In this document: positions 1 to 7,636 of the stretch, one piece after another
How positions within the stretch are numbered: position 1 is the first letter of the stretch
Layout of the letters: the number at the start of each line of letters is the position of its first letter
Assembly (NCBI GenBank): GCA_031267005.1
Contig: JAIRZX010000595.1
Span: forward strand, 1 to 17,861
Length of the DNA stretch: 17,861 bases
Origin: Deltaproteobacteria bacterium
Lineage (GTDB): Bacteria; Desulfobacterota; Desulfarculia; Adiutricales; Adiutricaceae
Direction of reading: 5' to 3'
Program-made: the position numbers and the translations under genes
Notes under the pieces: model-generated
Told to the model about the DNA's origin: nothing
Database searches by the model: none
Seen by the model: only the letters and a program-made list of their open reading frames with translations

Positions 1-10
1 TGACGGATGG

Positions 11-197
11 TCCCGGATGCTCCCGGATGCTCCCGGATGTTCCCGGATGCTCCCGGATGCTCCCGGATGCTCCCGGATGCTCCCGGATGCTCCCGGATGC
101 TCCCGGATGCTCCCGGATGCTCCCGGATGCTCCCGGATGTTCCCGGATGTTCCCGGATGTTCCCGGATGTTCCCGGATGTTCCCGGATGTTCCCGGA
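11..197. repeat. Perfect 10-bp tandem repeat array
   Basis: Eighteen consecutive copies of TCCCGGATGY fill 11-190, followed by a partial copy (TCCCGGA) to 197. The only variable base is the last: copies 1-2 end in C, copy 3 in T, copies 4-12 in C, and copies 13-18 in T. The block-like segregation of the two variants suggests expansion by slippage or unequal exchange. Because 10 is not a multiple of 3, all three forward frames stay open and encode the same permuted decapeptide (MLPDAPGCSR or MFPDVPGCSR). I read this as a by-product of the repeat, not as a protein. There are no unique spacers, so this is not a CRISPR array. The array may extend left of the window. Confidence 0.97.
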
Positions 198-879
198 CTG
201 TTTCGCAAGGCTCCGGGATGATTCAGGAAATAAAGGTCCGGAACTGGATGATTCCGGATGGATCAGGAAGGTTACGGACCGATCGTGACGGTCCCGCAAG
301 GAACAGGGCGGTTCCTGGCGGATCGCGGCGGTCAAGCAGAGAGCCAGATGGGCCCTAGCTGATCGGGACGTACCCGTAAAGCCGCGGATGGATCCGGGAC
401 GTCTCCGGACGGAACGGGACGAGCTCGTTTAGGATCCGGATGGATCCGGATGTGTCCGGATGGATTCGGGAAGCGGCCCGTTTTTTCAGGATGCCGTTCG
501 CGGCTGCCCCGAGAACGGCCAAATGACGCGCGGTCATCCGCCTCGCCCGCCGGCATCCAGTGCGCATCCGCCGAAAGGCATCCGTGCCCTCCAGCGAACT
601 CATCCGGGCCTTCCGGGTCCGAAGCCCCGGACGCCCGACGCCGTTCCGCAACGCGGCGGCTCCCAGGGCGTCACGGGCGTCCGGTGCTTGACTGGCCGCC
701 TTGCCCGTCCCTCCGGGCCGAACGCTTCCGGCGAACGGGCCCGCGCCCTAGGCAACAACGGCGGGCTGTCCCCAAAACGCCGCAGAGCAGCCCTTGGAGC
801 CCTTGGAGCCCTTGGCGGCCTTGAAGCCCTTGGCCCTTAGCCCTTGGCGGCCGGGTTTCCAGCCTTCCAGGCGGGGGGG
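198..879. other. Gene-free region with degenerate decamers and a 9-bp repeat
   Basis: No convincing gene is seen here. From 198 to about 480 the sequence still shows decayed decamers related to the perfect array, for example the run of CGGATGGATC/CGGATGTGTC-like units around 432-470. This looks like an older, diverged part of the same array. The 480-790 part is G+C-rich with several open frames on both strands, but none resembles a known protein or has convincing start signals. The right end holds the separate 9-bp repeat at 791-850. Confidence 0.6.
791..850. repeat. 9-bp tandem repeat (CCCTTGGAG-like)
   Basis: Units of CCCTTGGAG occur at 791-799 and 800-808, then CCCTTGGCG at 809-817, GCCTTGAAG at 818-826, and further variants to CCCTTGGCGG at 841-850. 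On the minus strand the repeat reads as a Gly-Leu-Gln-like triplet pattern in one frame, but that frame has no other support as a gene. The repeat lies directly beyond the 3' end of the transposase gene. Confidence 0.8.
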
Positions 880-2163
880 CTACTCGCCTTCCCCGTCCAC
901 CGAGGCGACGCAGTCCAGCCTCACGAGCCGCCGGGAGGCGTTGCGGGACTTCTTGCCGGGCATGACCGTGTAGTTCCACTCGCCCTGGAAGCCGTCCTCG
1001 TCGGTGTGGTCCAGGATCTCCTCCAGGTCTTCCCAGGAGCGCTCCGCCGAGTAGGCGCCGTGGTTAAGCAGGCAGGAGGGGAGGCGCTGGGGGACGCACC
1101 GTCGGCCCGAAAGGAGGGTCACGGAGGTCTCGTACTTCCCGAAGGGGTCGCCGTGCCAGCCCGTGCTGAGGAAGGAGAAGAGCCTCGTGCACAGCTCCGG
1201 GTCCCAGCGGCTGGTGCCGGGCTGGAAGTGCGAGATCGAGATGGGCACCTTTATCCTGGTGCCCAGTTCGAAGACGGAGGAGCGCCAGACGTCCTTGGAG
1301 TTGAAGGTGCAGCCCCCGCGGCCCACGGTAACGTAAAGCTGCCGGGCGCTTTCGAAGAGGCTGCGGCCCTCGGCCTTCCACCAGCCGAGAATGGAGTGGC
1401 ACGTAAACTCGGAGTCGGCCCGGTCGGTGTCGATCTCGGAGCCGCTGCGGAGCCGGGACAGGTCGTAGAGGCCGCGCGGCACGGAGATCGCGCGGTTGGA
1501 GCCGGGGTAAGGCCTGGGCTTGAAACGCTCGAAGGACGGGCACTCTCCCTTGACGAGCCTCCGCGACTCCACGCTCAGTACGGGGTTCCCCCGACCTATC
1601 TCGAGCCCGACCCGGTCGTTTATGTGGGAGAACTGGGCGTTCCCATCCGGGTGCTGGTTGTCCCCGAGCATGTGGCGGCAGGTGGTCTGGAGGGTGTAGC
1701 CGAGGGACTTCAGCTGCTTTCTGGCCGTGGACGGCGAGACGTCCAAGCCGGCGGTCTTCAATCTCGCCGAGATCTTCCTCGTGGAGTCCAGCGTCCACTT
1801 CAGCGGCGGCGTCTCTCCGGGCTGGAGGCCGCAGGGCTCCAGGATCGTCTCTATGGCGACGTTCAGGCCGGGATAGTGGCGCACGAGCGGGATGCGCCCT
1901 CCGCCGGAGCGGCGGATCCTGCCCGCTTTCAGCTCGGCTGACGGATCGAAGCTTAAGTCCCTTATCTCCTGGAGGCCGCGTTTGATGGTGGAGCGGGCCA
2001 CCCCCGTCGCGCGGTGGACCATGGTCACTCCCCCGTAGCCCACGGAGTTCGCCCTTTCGGCCACGAAAGCCCTGAGGGTGCGCTCGTTCAAAGTCTGCTT
2101 TGCCAGCTCGAAGTCGTGGCGAATCCTCTCTTCACTGTCCATGGGTCGGGGGGTTCCCTCCAT
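880..2163 (-). CDS. ISAzo13-family transposase, probably catalytically inactive
   Basis: This is a 427-residue protein recognised as an ISAzo13-type (Rhodopirellula-type DDE) transposase. Family hallmarks are visible in order: an N-terminal helix-turn-helix region with GYGG (42-45) and ATGVARSTIKRGL (52-64); the basic GRIRRSGGGR stretch (81-90); LKWTLDSTRKI (121-131); the HPDGNAQFSHIN motif (171-182); GLYDL (231-235); GTSRW (316-320); RLFSF (327-331); and GEWNYTV near the C terminus (394-400). From memory of the family, the first catalytic Asp sits in a VISVD-like strand, which here reads VLSVE (E199). The second sits in an ITADGGGSN-like motif, which here reads VTVGRGG, so Asp is replaced (around G281). 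The spacing between GTSRW and RLFSF is one residue longer than I recall, leaving E323 as the only candidate for the third acid. The reading frame is intact, so this is recent decay or a domesticated protein. The start may be M8 (2142), which fits the family's usual N terminus and has GGAGG upstream. I could not identify terminal inverted repeats. Confidence 0.82.
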   Translation of the reverse strand: MEGTPRPMDSEERIRHDFELAKQTLNERTLRAFVAERANSVGYGGVTMVHRATGVARSTIKRGLQEIRDLSFDPSAELKAGRIRRSGGGRIPLVRHYPGLNVAIETILEPCGLQPGETPPLKWTLDSTRKISARLKTAGLDVSPSTARKQLKSLGYTLQTTCRHMLGDNQHPDGNAQFSHINDRVGLEIGRGNPVLSVESRRLVKGECPSFERFKPRPYPGSNRAISVPRGLYDLSRLRSGSEIDTDRADSEFTCHSILGWWKAEGRSLFESARQLYVTVGRGGCTFNSKDVWRSSVFELGTRIKVPISISHFQPGTSRWDPELCTRLFSFLSTGWHGDPFGKYETSVTLLSGRRCVPQRLPSCLLNHGAYSAERSWEDLEEILDHTDEDGFQGEWNYTVMPGKKSRNASRRLVRLDCVASVDGEGE

Positions 2164-2954
2164 TAAAGCTGTTGCGGCCGCTCCTTGCGGGATCTAAGGG
2201 GGCCCGGAAGCCGGATAAGCCCGCGCGCGGCGCTTCGCGTCGGTGCCTTGCGCGGCGGGGCTTGCAAACTGCGGCGCTTCATGCGGATCCGCCGCCTGTC
2301 GGGCGTAAAAGCCGCTTGGGGCCGCCGCGACCGGCGCGGGGACGTTCCGCCGAAGCCTAAGCGACCGGGCGCGCGAACTGGCCGCAAAGGCTCAAAACAC
2401 AAAAGGAAAGGAAAAACAATTCGGGAAACTAGTGAAATTCCAAACAGGGACACGGGAACATTACTGAAATTTAGGCGGATTCCGGAAATTCGGCAGGCCC
2501 GGCCGGAGCCCAGCTTTTAAAGCCCCGGCAAATTCGGAGCCGGGCGGGAAAACGCGCTTGCGGGAAAACTACGCAAATGTCGGCGAACGCGGCTGTCCGG
2601 AAAAAACCCGGAACGTTACGTCCGGAAACCCGGGAAAACCCGGAAGGCCGACGCCCAGCCCGAAAAGCGCCCGCCGGGACGTCCCGGCTACGGCCTGGCG
2701 ATCGTACGTCCGCCCAGATCGACCACGCCGTCAGCACCGCCCGCGCCCCCCGCGACTCGCGGGCCCGGCGGACCGAAGCCGCCGAAAGCGCTTGCCTGAT
2801 CAAAATGGCCTGAACCTAATCCATAATTAAAAGGGCCTCAAAATTTTCAAGGCTCGAAAAGCTCCCGGAAACCTGAAGGGCTTCGAAGGCCTGAAGGCTC
2901 CAAAGGGCTTCAGGGTTCTTTAGGCCCTTGAAGCTCCAAAGGAGCTTAACTCCC

Positions 2955-3014
2955 ACGGGACCTTCTTAAGGATCCGAATAAGCCAAAGGAGAAACGGGAC
3001 CTTCTTAAAAATCC
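2955..3014. repeat. Direct repeat of a 21-bp sequence
   Basis: ACGGGACCTTCTTAAGGATCC-like sequence at 2955-2975 is repeated at 2994-3014 with two differences near the 3' end, a 39-bp offset. It lies within a wider stretch (2835-3130) of related AAGG-containing words. Confidence 0.75.
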
Positions 3015-3211
3015 AAAGGGCCGCAAGGGTTCAGAGGCGCTAAAGAACCTTAAGGGCCTAAAGAGGCTTAAGGCCCCAGAAGCGCGCAAGCGCCTGACGG
3101 GCCCAAACGGCCTTAAGTCCCGAAAGCCCATACGGCCAGGCCAGGCTTGACGCGCTGGCGCTTCCCGCGCGTTTCAGCGGACAGGCTACGGATAGCTTGA
3201 ATGCCGGACGC

Positions 3212-3240
3212 GAGACGGGAGACGGGAGACGGGAGACGGG
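3212..3240. repeat. 7-bp tandem repeat (GAGACGG)x4
   Basis: Four perfect contiguous copies of GAGACGG occupy 3212-3239 with one further G. The array is in non-coding DNA and has no obvious role. Confidence 0.9.
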
Positions 3241-3654
3241 GCGGCCGGCGCGGAAATCCTGCGGGTCCAGGCGCGGCCAGTCCCTGATGCCTCGAATTAT
3301 TGACTGCGGTGAGGATAGCGGAAGAAGCAGGACAGGAAAACGTGTGGCCGTTAACTGGAAACCGAAACCTTAGTGCTTAAAGCGGGAACGGCCAGGGAAG
3401 GCACGGAACGGAAAAGGAAAAGCGCAAGGCCGGGGCCATAAAGCCTAATGCCGCAAGGCCTAAATTGTGCAGGGGCTTAAAAAACGAAAAGGGAAAAAAC
3501 TTGACGGAGCCGGGAAAACGGCGCCGGGGCGGAAAAAGACTGGGCGCTTCCCACTGGAGGCGGCGCGGCAAAGGCGCCAAAGAAGGCTCCGGAGCTTGGG
3601 GGGCCGGGCCGGAAGGCCTTGGGAACGGGCCAGCCGGGCTCCCGCGGCGGGAAA

Positions 3655-4446
3655 TCAGGGGCTTATGAGGATGAAGACCGCGACCGAGCCCTTCAACTGG
3701 TCCAGGAGAAGCCTGTGGTCCCTGCCCCCCCTCGCGATGATGAGGCTTTCGCCCGGCTGCATGTCCGTGGAAACCCTCTGCTCCGTGTCCAGCTGGTGGA
3801 CCCTGACCGACGCGATCTTGTCCAGGCTGTCTATGTCCCCCACGGAAAGGAGCACCTGGCCGTCCAGAAGGAGCCGGGACTCGTCGCCCCTGACGTTCAG
3901 CCGCGTAAGGGTCGGCTCGCCCGAAGCCGCAGTGTCCGGAGTCCGGGGCGGGGCGCCCTCCCCGGCCGACGCCGCGGAGAGGCCCGCGTCCCCTATGAAC
4001 GTCCCCTGGGGTTCCTCGGCCCCGGCGGGGGGCAAGTCCCCAGGCGGGGACGGAGGCCGGGGGGACTGGGAAGAAAGGCCGGGGGACGCTGGCGGCTGCC
4101 CGGACGCGTCACTGGCGGGGCCGTCCTGCCCGGACGCGTCACTGGCGGGGCCGGGCTTCCTAGAGGCGTCCCGCCCGGAGAGCGGTTCCGGCGCCGCGGC
4201 GGGAAGGGCCCCCTCCCTCCCGGCCCTCGGAGAGGCCGCTTCGCGGCGGAGAAGATCGAGCTGGACCCTTAACGAATCGTTTTCGGCCTCCAGCCGCTGG
4301 GACTGCTCCTGGAGCCGGGCGATCCTGGCCTTGGAAGTCTGCCGGCCGTTGTCGAAACTGAAATAGTAGATGAGCCCGCACAGGGCGAAAAGGGCGACCA
4401 GCCGCCAGATCCTGTCGAAGGGCGGGCTCGCGCGGTTCTCCCGCAT
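3655..4446 (-). CDS. Membrane-anchored coiled-coil protein of the CheA operon (unknown function)
   Basis: I do not recognise this 263-residue protein as a named family. It has a short charged N terminus, one probable transmembrane helix (about 14-30, WRLVALFALCGLIYYF), and a heptad-rich coiled coil (about 36-70). A long Pro/Ala/Gly/Ser linker follows (about 71-178), then a C-terminal region (about 179-263) predicted by eye to be beta-rich and ending in VAVFILISP. The basic N terminus suggests the C-terminal part faces the periplasm. The linker contains a duplicated GPASDASGQ segment. The start ATG overlaps the upstream gene's stop as TGATG, so translation is probably coupled. As last gene of the receiver-CheA operon it may be the sensor, scaffold or output partner; that is inference from position only. 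Confidence 0.8.
   Translation of the reverse strand: MRENRASPPFDRIWRLVALFALCGLIYYFSFDNGRQTSKARIARLQEQSQRLEAENDSLRVQLDLLRREAASPRAGREGALPAAAPEPLSGRDASRKPGPASDASGQDGPASDASGQPPASPGLSSQSPRPPSPPGDLPPAGAEEPQGTFIGDAGLSAASAGEGAPPRTPDTAASGEPTLTRLNVRGDESRLLLDGQVLLSVGDIDSLDKIASVRVHQLDTEQRVSTDMQPGESLIIARGGRDHRLLLDQLKGSVAVFILISP
4097..4153. repeat. 27-bp direct repeat inside the membrane-protein linker
   Basis: A 27-bp sequence at 4097-4123 is repeated exactly at 4127-4153, a 30-bp (10-codon) period. It encodes the duplicated GPASDASGQ segment in the proline-rich linker. The period keeps the reading frame. Confidence 0.9.
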
Positions 4447-5357
4447 CAGAATATGAGCCCCAGGGCCACACGGGAGATGAACTCGGCCGTTGAGCTGTCG
4501 CTGGAAGGCTTAAGGATGCAGTCGTCGACCCCGTTGCCGGGGGCCATTATGGCCGGGAGCTTGTCCAGACCAGCCGTGCAGACGACGAAATAGAGCGGCT
4601 GGAACTTGCGGTTGAACTTCATCTCCTGGCAGAAATCCACCCCGGTGCGGCCGTCCTCCAGGGCGTAGTCGCTTATGATTATGCGCGGCTTCTCGGCGAG
4701 CGCCAGGTTTACGGCCTCGTCAACCCCGGAGGCGGTGAGCACCTGGAAGTTGAAATCCTCCATGAGCTTTTTCAGCATCTCGCGCTGGTAGCTGGAGTCC
4801 GAGAGGACGAGCGCCCTGCGGGGCTGGGCGTTGACGGGGGTGGCGAGCAGGTAGCCCACGAGCTTCTGCGCGGCGGCAAGGAGCGTCTTGGCCTTGGACA
4901 GGGCCTGGCCGGTGGACTGGAGATCCTCCTCCAGTTGCCTGTACCCGTCGCGGCTGTGCCGGATGCGGGCCGGCCCCTCGCAGATGCGGGCTATCATGTT
5001 CAGGAACGCCGCCTTCTGCACGTCGGGCCGGACGAAGGCGGCGGCCCCCTCGTTGAAGGCCATCGTGAGGTTTTCCAGATCCGTCCCGCCGGCGGCGTCC
5101 GCGAAGATGAAGCCGGTGGCCCTGCGCTCGTCGGTCACCTCCTGGAGAACCTTGACGCTCCAGGCGTCCTCGGCTATGTAGTCCAATACGACCACGTCGG
5201 GGCGGGAGGCCAGGATCTCCGCGGCCGTCGCCGCGTCCGGGCCGCCGGGAGGCGTCTGGAGGGGGGGCAGGAGCGTGTACTTCCCGCCGTCCAGGAAGCC
5301 TTCCAGCTTCTCCTTCAAAGGGGCGTCTGAGAGATGGAGGAGTATCGTTGCGCTCAT
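4446..5357 (-). CDS. Double-receiver response regulator without output domain
   Basis: The chosen start (MSATILLHL) gives 303 residues. The frame stays open upstream to 5486, but that extension is Pro/Arg-rich and unlike a protein. The C-terminal half (about 180-300) is a CheY-like receiver: acidic residue D187 in VLSDSS, phosphoacceptor D230 in PRIIISDY, T261, and K283 in ILKP. The N-terminal half (about 3-125) also has receiver topology with D59 in PDVVVLDY, but it has only one clear early acid (D11), Ala near the Ser/Thr position (FIFADA), and Arg in place of Lys (FVRP). It may therefore be a pseudo-receiver. A helical linker (about 130-170) joins the halves. No DNA-binding or enzymatic output domain is present, so it probably acts by protein contact in a relay with the upstream CheA. 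No good Shine-Dalgarno sequence is visible. Its stop overlaps the next start. Confidence 0.85.
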   Translation of the reverse strand: MSATILLHLSDAPLKEKLEGFLDGGKYTLLPPLQTPPGGPDAATAAEILASRPDVVVLDYIAEDAWSVKVLQEVTDERRATGFIFADAAGGTDLENLTMAFNEGAAAFVRPDVQKAAFLNMIARICEGPARIRHSRDGYRQLEEDLQSTGQALSKAKTLLAAAQKLVGYLLATPVNAQPRRALVLSDSSYQREMLKKLMEDFNFQVLTASGVDEAVNLALAEKPRIIISDYALEDGRTGVDFCQEMKFNRKFQPLYFVVCTAGLDKLPAIMAPGNGVDDCILKPSSDSSTAEFISRVALGLIF

Positions 5358-5422
5358 GGGTTGGCTCGGGGGTGGGTAGGCGCCGGGGGGGGGCACTGGC
5401 GGGGGGCTTAAGCGACCGGGCG

Positions 5423-7636
5423 TCAGTCGACGGAGAGGTTCTCGTACTCGACGACGTTGTAGAAGCGCTTCAGCTGGCGCTCGCAAAACGAGTTCACCTC
5501 GTCCAGCGAGTGGGTGGAGGAGAACATGAGCTTCAGCTTCTCGGCGGCCAGGCCCTTCTCGATGCGGTCGAGGCTGGGCACGGTGTCTATGAGATCGCCC
5601 AAAAGCGCGATCCTCTTCACGATAAGGTACGCCACCAGGCTCGTCTCCTGGAAGGAGGGCCCTATCCGGAACATGGACTGGTAGACGCGGGTGCCCTTGG
5701 TGTTGATCTTCGCGAAGTACAGTATGGTCCCCAGCGGGGAGAGGTGGAAGTTCTCGTCCTCCACCGCTTCGTCAGGCTTCTCGTGGGTCTCCGCGCGCTT
5801 GTAGCGGGCGAGTTCCGCCAGGAGCTCGGGGTCCCTCACTTCGTAGCCCCGCCCGGCGCGGATCTCGGTGATGCCGTGCTCCATGCTCTTCACGGCGTCC
5901 AGGAGCAGGTCTATCACGTCCTGGGAGACCTTGAGCTCTTTCTCCCTGACCTGGTCCAGGACCGTCTCCACCTCGTGCACGAAGGTGCCGACGTTGGTGA
6001 AGCCGGTCATTATGAAGTTGCCCTTGATCGAATGGAAGTGCCGGAAAATCGTGTTCACCCGCCTTATGTTGTCCGGCTCCTTCTCCAGCTGGAAGATTTC
6101 CTCGTTAAGATCGTTCAAAATATTCTGGATCTCGACGAAGAACTCCTCGGCCATGGACTCGTCCATGGTCTCCTGGGGGCGGGGGATGGCGGCGGCGGAG
6201 GGTTCCGCCCCCCCTGGCCCGGCCCCGGCCTCGGGGGCGTCCGGGCCCAAGGTCTCGACCGAGGCGCCCTCGTCGCCCACGTCCAGGACGGAGTGGTCCA
6301 TGAAGCCGCCCCCCGCTTCCGAGGCGTCCATCGTCCTGCCGCTGGACATGGCGATGAGGTCGAAGGGGTCGAGCACCATGCCCAGCTGGCTCCCGCCCAG
6401 TATTGTCGTGCCCGCCACGCCGCGCACGCTGAAGATCTCCGGAAGGGGGATGAGCACGAGCTTCTGGGGGCGGATGAACTCCGAGACCTTAAGGGCTATC
6501 CGCCCGTTCTTGGCGTCTATGATTATGACCGGAAGGTAGTCCTCGAACTCCGAGCCGGCCAGCGGGGTCCCGGTGAGGAGGCCCCTCAGGTCATGGAGGG
6601 GCACGATGGAGCCCAGGTACGTGATGCTCTCCGTGCGCTCCATGGTCGTATGCACTTCCGACGCCGAGAAGGACTGGGTGGCCACGACGTTCCCGATGGG
6701 GACCGCGTAGTAGCTCTCGCCGGAGCGGATGATGAGCGCGTCCGTGATGTTCACCGCGGAGAGCTGGGGGATCTTGTAGGTGAAGATCGTGCCCTTGCCC
6801 GGGGCGGTGTCTATGATGACCTCGCCCCCCAGGTTCTCGACGGTGCTTTTCACCACGTCCATGCCGACGCCGCGGCCGGAGATCTCCGTCGCCTCGGAGT
6901 TGGTGGAAAAGCCCGGCTGCATGATGAGGTTCCAGCACTCCTGGGCCGAAATGGCCGCCGCGGCGGAGTAGGGCAGAAAGCCCTTCTCGACTGCCACCTG
7001 GCGGATGCGGGCCTCGTTCAAGCCGTGCCCGTCGTCCGACACGGAGACGTAAGTGAAGCCCTCCTTCTTGTAGGCGGTAAGTGTCAGCTGGCCGGTGGGC
7101 TGCTTGCCCGCGTGCTTCCGGTCCAGCGGATCCTCCAGCCCGTGGTCCACGGCGTTCCTTATCTGGTGGGCCAGGGGCTCGTAGAGGCGCTCCGCCACGG
7201 TCTTGTCGACCAGCGTGTCCTCTCCCACTATCTCGAAGTTCACCTGGCGGCCCTTCTTCTTGGCCAGGTCGCGCACGAGCCTCCGGAACCTCAGGAAGGT
7301 CTCCCTTATGGGCACCATGCGGATGTCCATGACCAGGTGGTGGAGATCCGAGGAGATGCGGTTCGTGGTCATGGCCACGTTCTTGATCATCTCCATCGAG
7401 TTCTTGTCGATGTTGGCCGTGGATGTGGACAGGTGCCTCTGGAGAATGGAGATGTTCGAGGCCGAGATGATTATCTCCCCCGTCAGGCCCAGAAGCCTGT
7501 CCAGGTGGGAGATTTTAACCGCCATGCGGTCCAGCTCGGGAGGCCCGCCTGAGGCGGCCGCCGCCGCGCCCGCCGCAGGGGCGGGGGCCGCCTGCTTGGA
7601 TTCGGCCGTCTGCTCGCCCGGGGTGTTACCATTCAC
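5423..7636 (-). CDS. cheA: CheA-type histidine kinase with permuted domain order
   Basis: This 737-residue kinase carries all the CheA modules in an unusual order. Residues 1-36 are an Ala/Pro/Gly-rich tail. P3-like dimerisation helices (about 38-120) include the conserved MVPI (107-110). The P4 ATPase follows (about 125-290), with N box HQIRNAVDHGLED (157-169), G1 DDGHG (201-205) and G2 GRGVGMD (254-260). The P5/CheW-like domain is at about 293-430. After a second Ala/Gly/Pro linker comes an HPt (P1) domain (about 495-600), with phosphoacceptor His535 in HSIKG. The last domain (about 632-737) resembles the CheY-binding P2 domain (ARVY-like strand, PSLDRIE motif). Canonical CheA is P1-P2-P3-P4-P5. 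The start is GTG at 7634-7636, with GAGGA nine bases upstream and an 11-base overlap with the receiver gene's end. The kinase and HPt sequences look intact and active. The P2 assignment is less certain than the rest. Confidence 0.93.
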   Translation of the reverse strand: MNGNTPGEQTAESKQAAPAPAAGAAAAASGGPPELDRMAVKISHLDRLLGLTGEIIISASNISILQRHLSTSTANIDKNSMEMIKNVAMTTNRISSDLHHLVMDIRMVPIRETFLRFRRLVRDLAKKKGRQVNFEIVGEDTLVDKTVAERLYEPLAHQIRNAVDHGLEDPLDRKHAGKQPTGQLTLTAYKKEGFTYVSVSDDGHGLNEARIRQVAVEKGFLPYSAAAAISAQECWNLIMQPGFSTNSEATEISGRGVGMDVVKSTVENLGGEVIIDTAPGKGTIFTYKIPQLSAVNITDALIIRSGESYYAVPIGNVVATQSFSASEVHTTMERTESITYLGSIVPLHDLRGLLTGTPLAGSEFEDYLPVIIIDAKNGRIALKVSEFIRPQKLVLIPLPEIFSVRGVAGTTILGGSQLGMVLDPFDLIAMSSGRTMDASEAGGGFMDHSVLDVGDEGASVETLGPDAPEAGAGPGGAEPSAAAIPRPQETMDESMAEEFFVEIQNILNDLNEEIFQLEKEPDNIRRVNTIFRHFHSIKGNFIMTGFTNVGTFVHEVETVLDQVREKELKVSQDVIDLLLDAVKSMEHGITEIRAGRGYEVRDPELLAELARYKRAETHEKPDEAVEDENFHLSPLGTILYFAKINTKGTRVYQSMFRIGPSFQETSLVAYLIVKRIALLGDLIDTVPSLDRIEKGLAAEKLKLMFSSTHSLDEVNSFCERQLKRFYNVVEYENLSVD

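Larger units (their letters stand above)
2164..3654. other. 1.5-kb gene-free region rich in degenerate repeats
   Basis: No open frame here looks like a real protein on either strand. The 2390-2660 part is less G+C-rich and contains repeated CGGAAA/ACCCGG-type words. From about 2835 to 3130 the DNA is a patchwork of short AAGG/CTTGAAGG-like words and one clear 21-bp near-duplication (2955-2975 and 2994-3014). A 7-bp tandem repeat lies at 3212-3240. It separates the transposase from the 3' end of the CheA operon, and I saw no strong intrinsic terminator for that operon. Confidence 0.6.

Noticed and set aside
11..197. CRISPR array
   Set aside because: Units are only 10 bp and directly abut with no spacers; no cas genes nearby.
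7..358. Open frames encoding decapeptide repeats
   Set aside because: All three frames are open only because the 10-bp unit lacks stops; no start signals or non-repeat domain support a protein.
671..979. Collagen-like Gly-Leu-Gln protein on the minus strand
   Set aside because: The triplet pattern derives from the 9-bp DNA repeat and the rest of the frame overlaps the transposase.
844..1941. 365-codon plus-strand frame opposite the transposase
   Set aside because: Shadow of the G+C-rich minus-strand gene; no motif or ribosome binding site.
5348..7552. 734-codon open frame on the plus strand opposite cheA
   Set aside because: It is a mirror of the strong G+C codon bias of cheA. Its translation is low-information (His/Val/Gly/Arg-rich) and matches no family, while the minus strand has clear CheA motifs.
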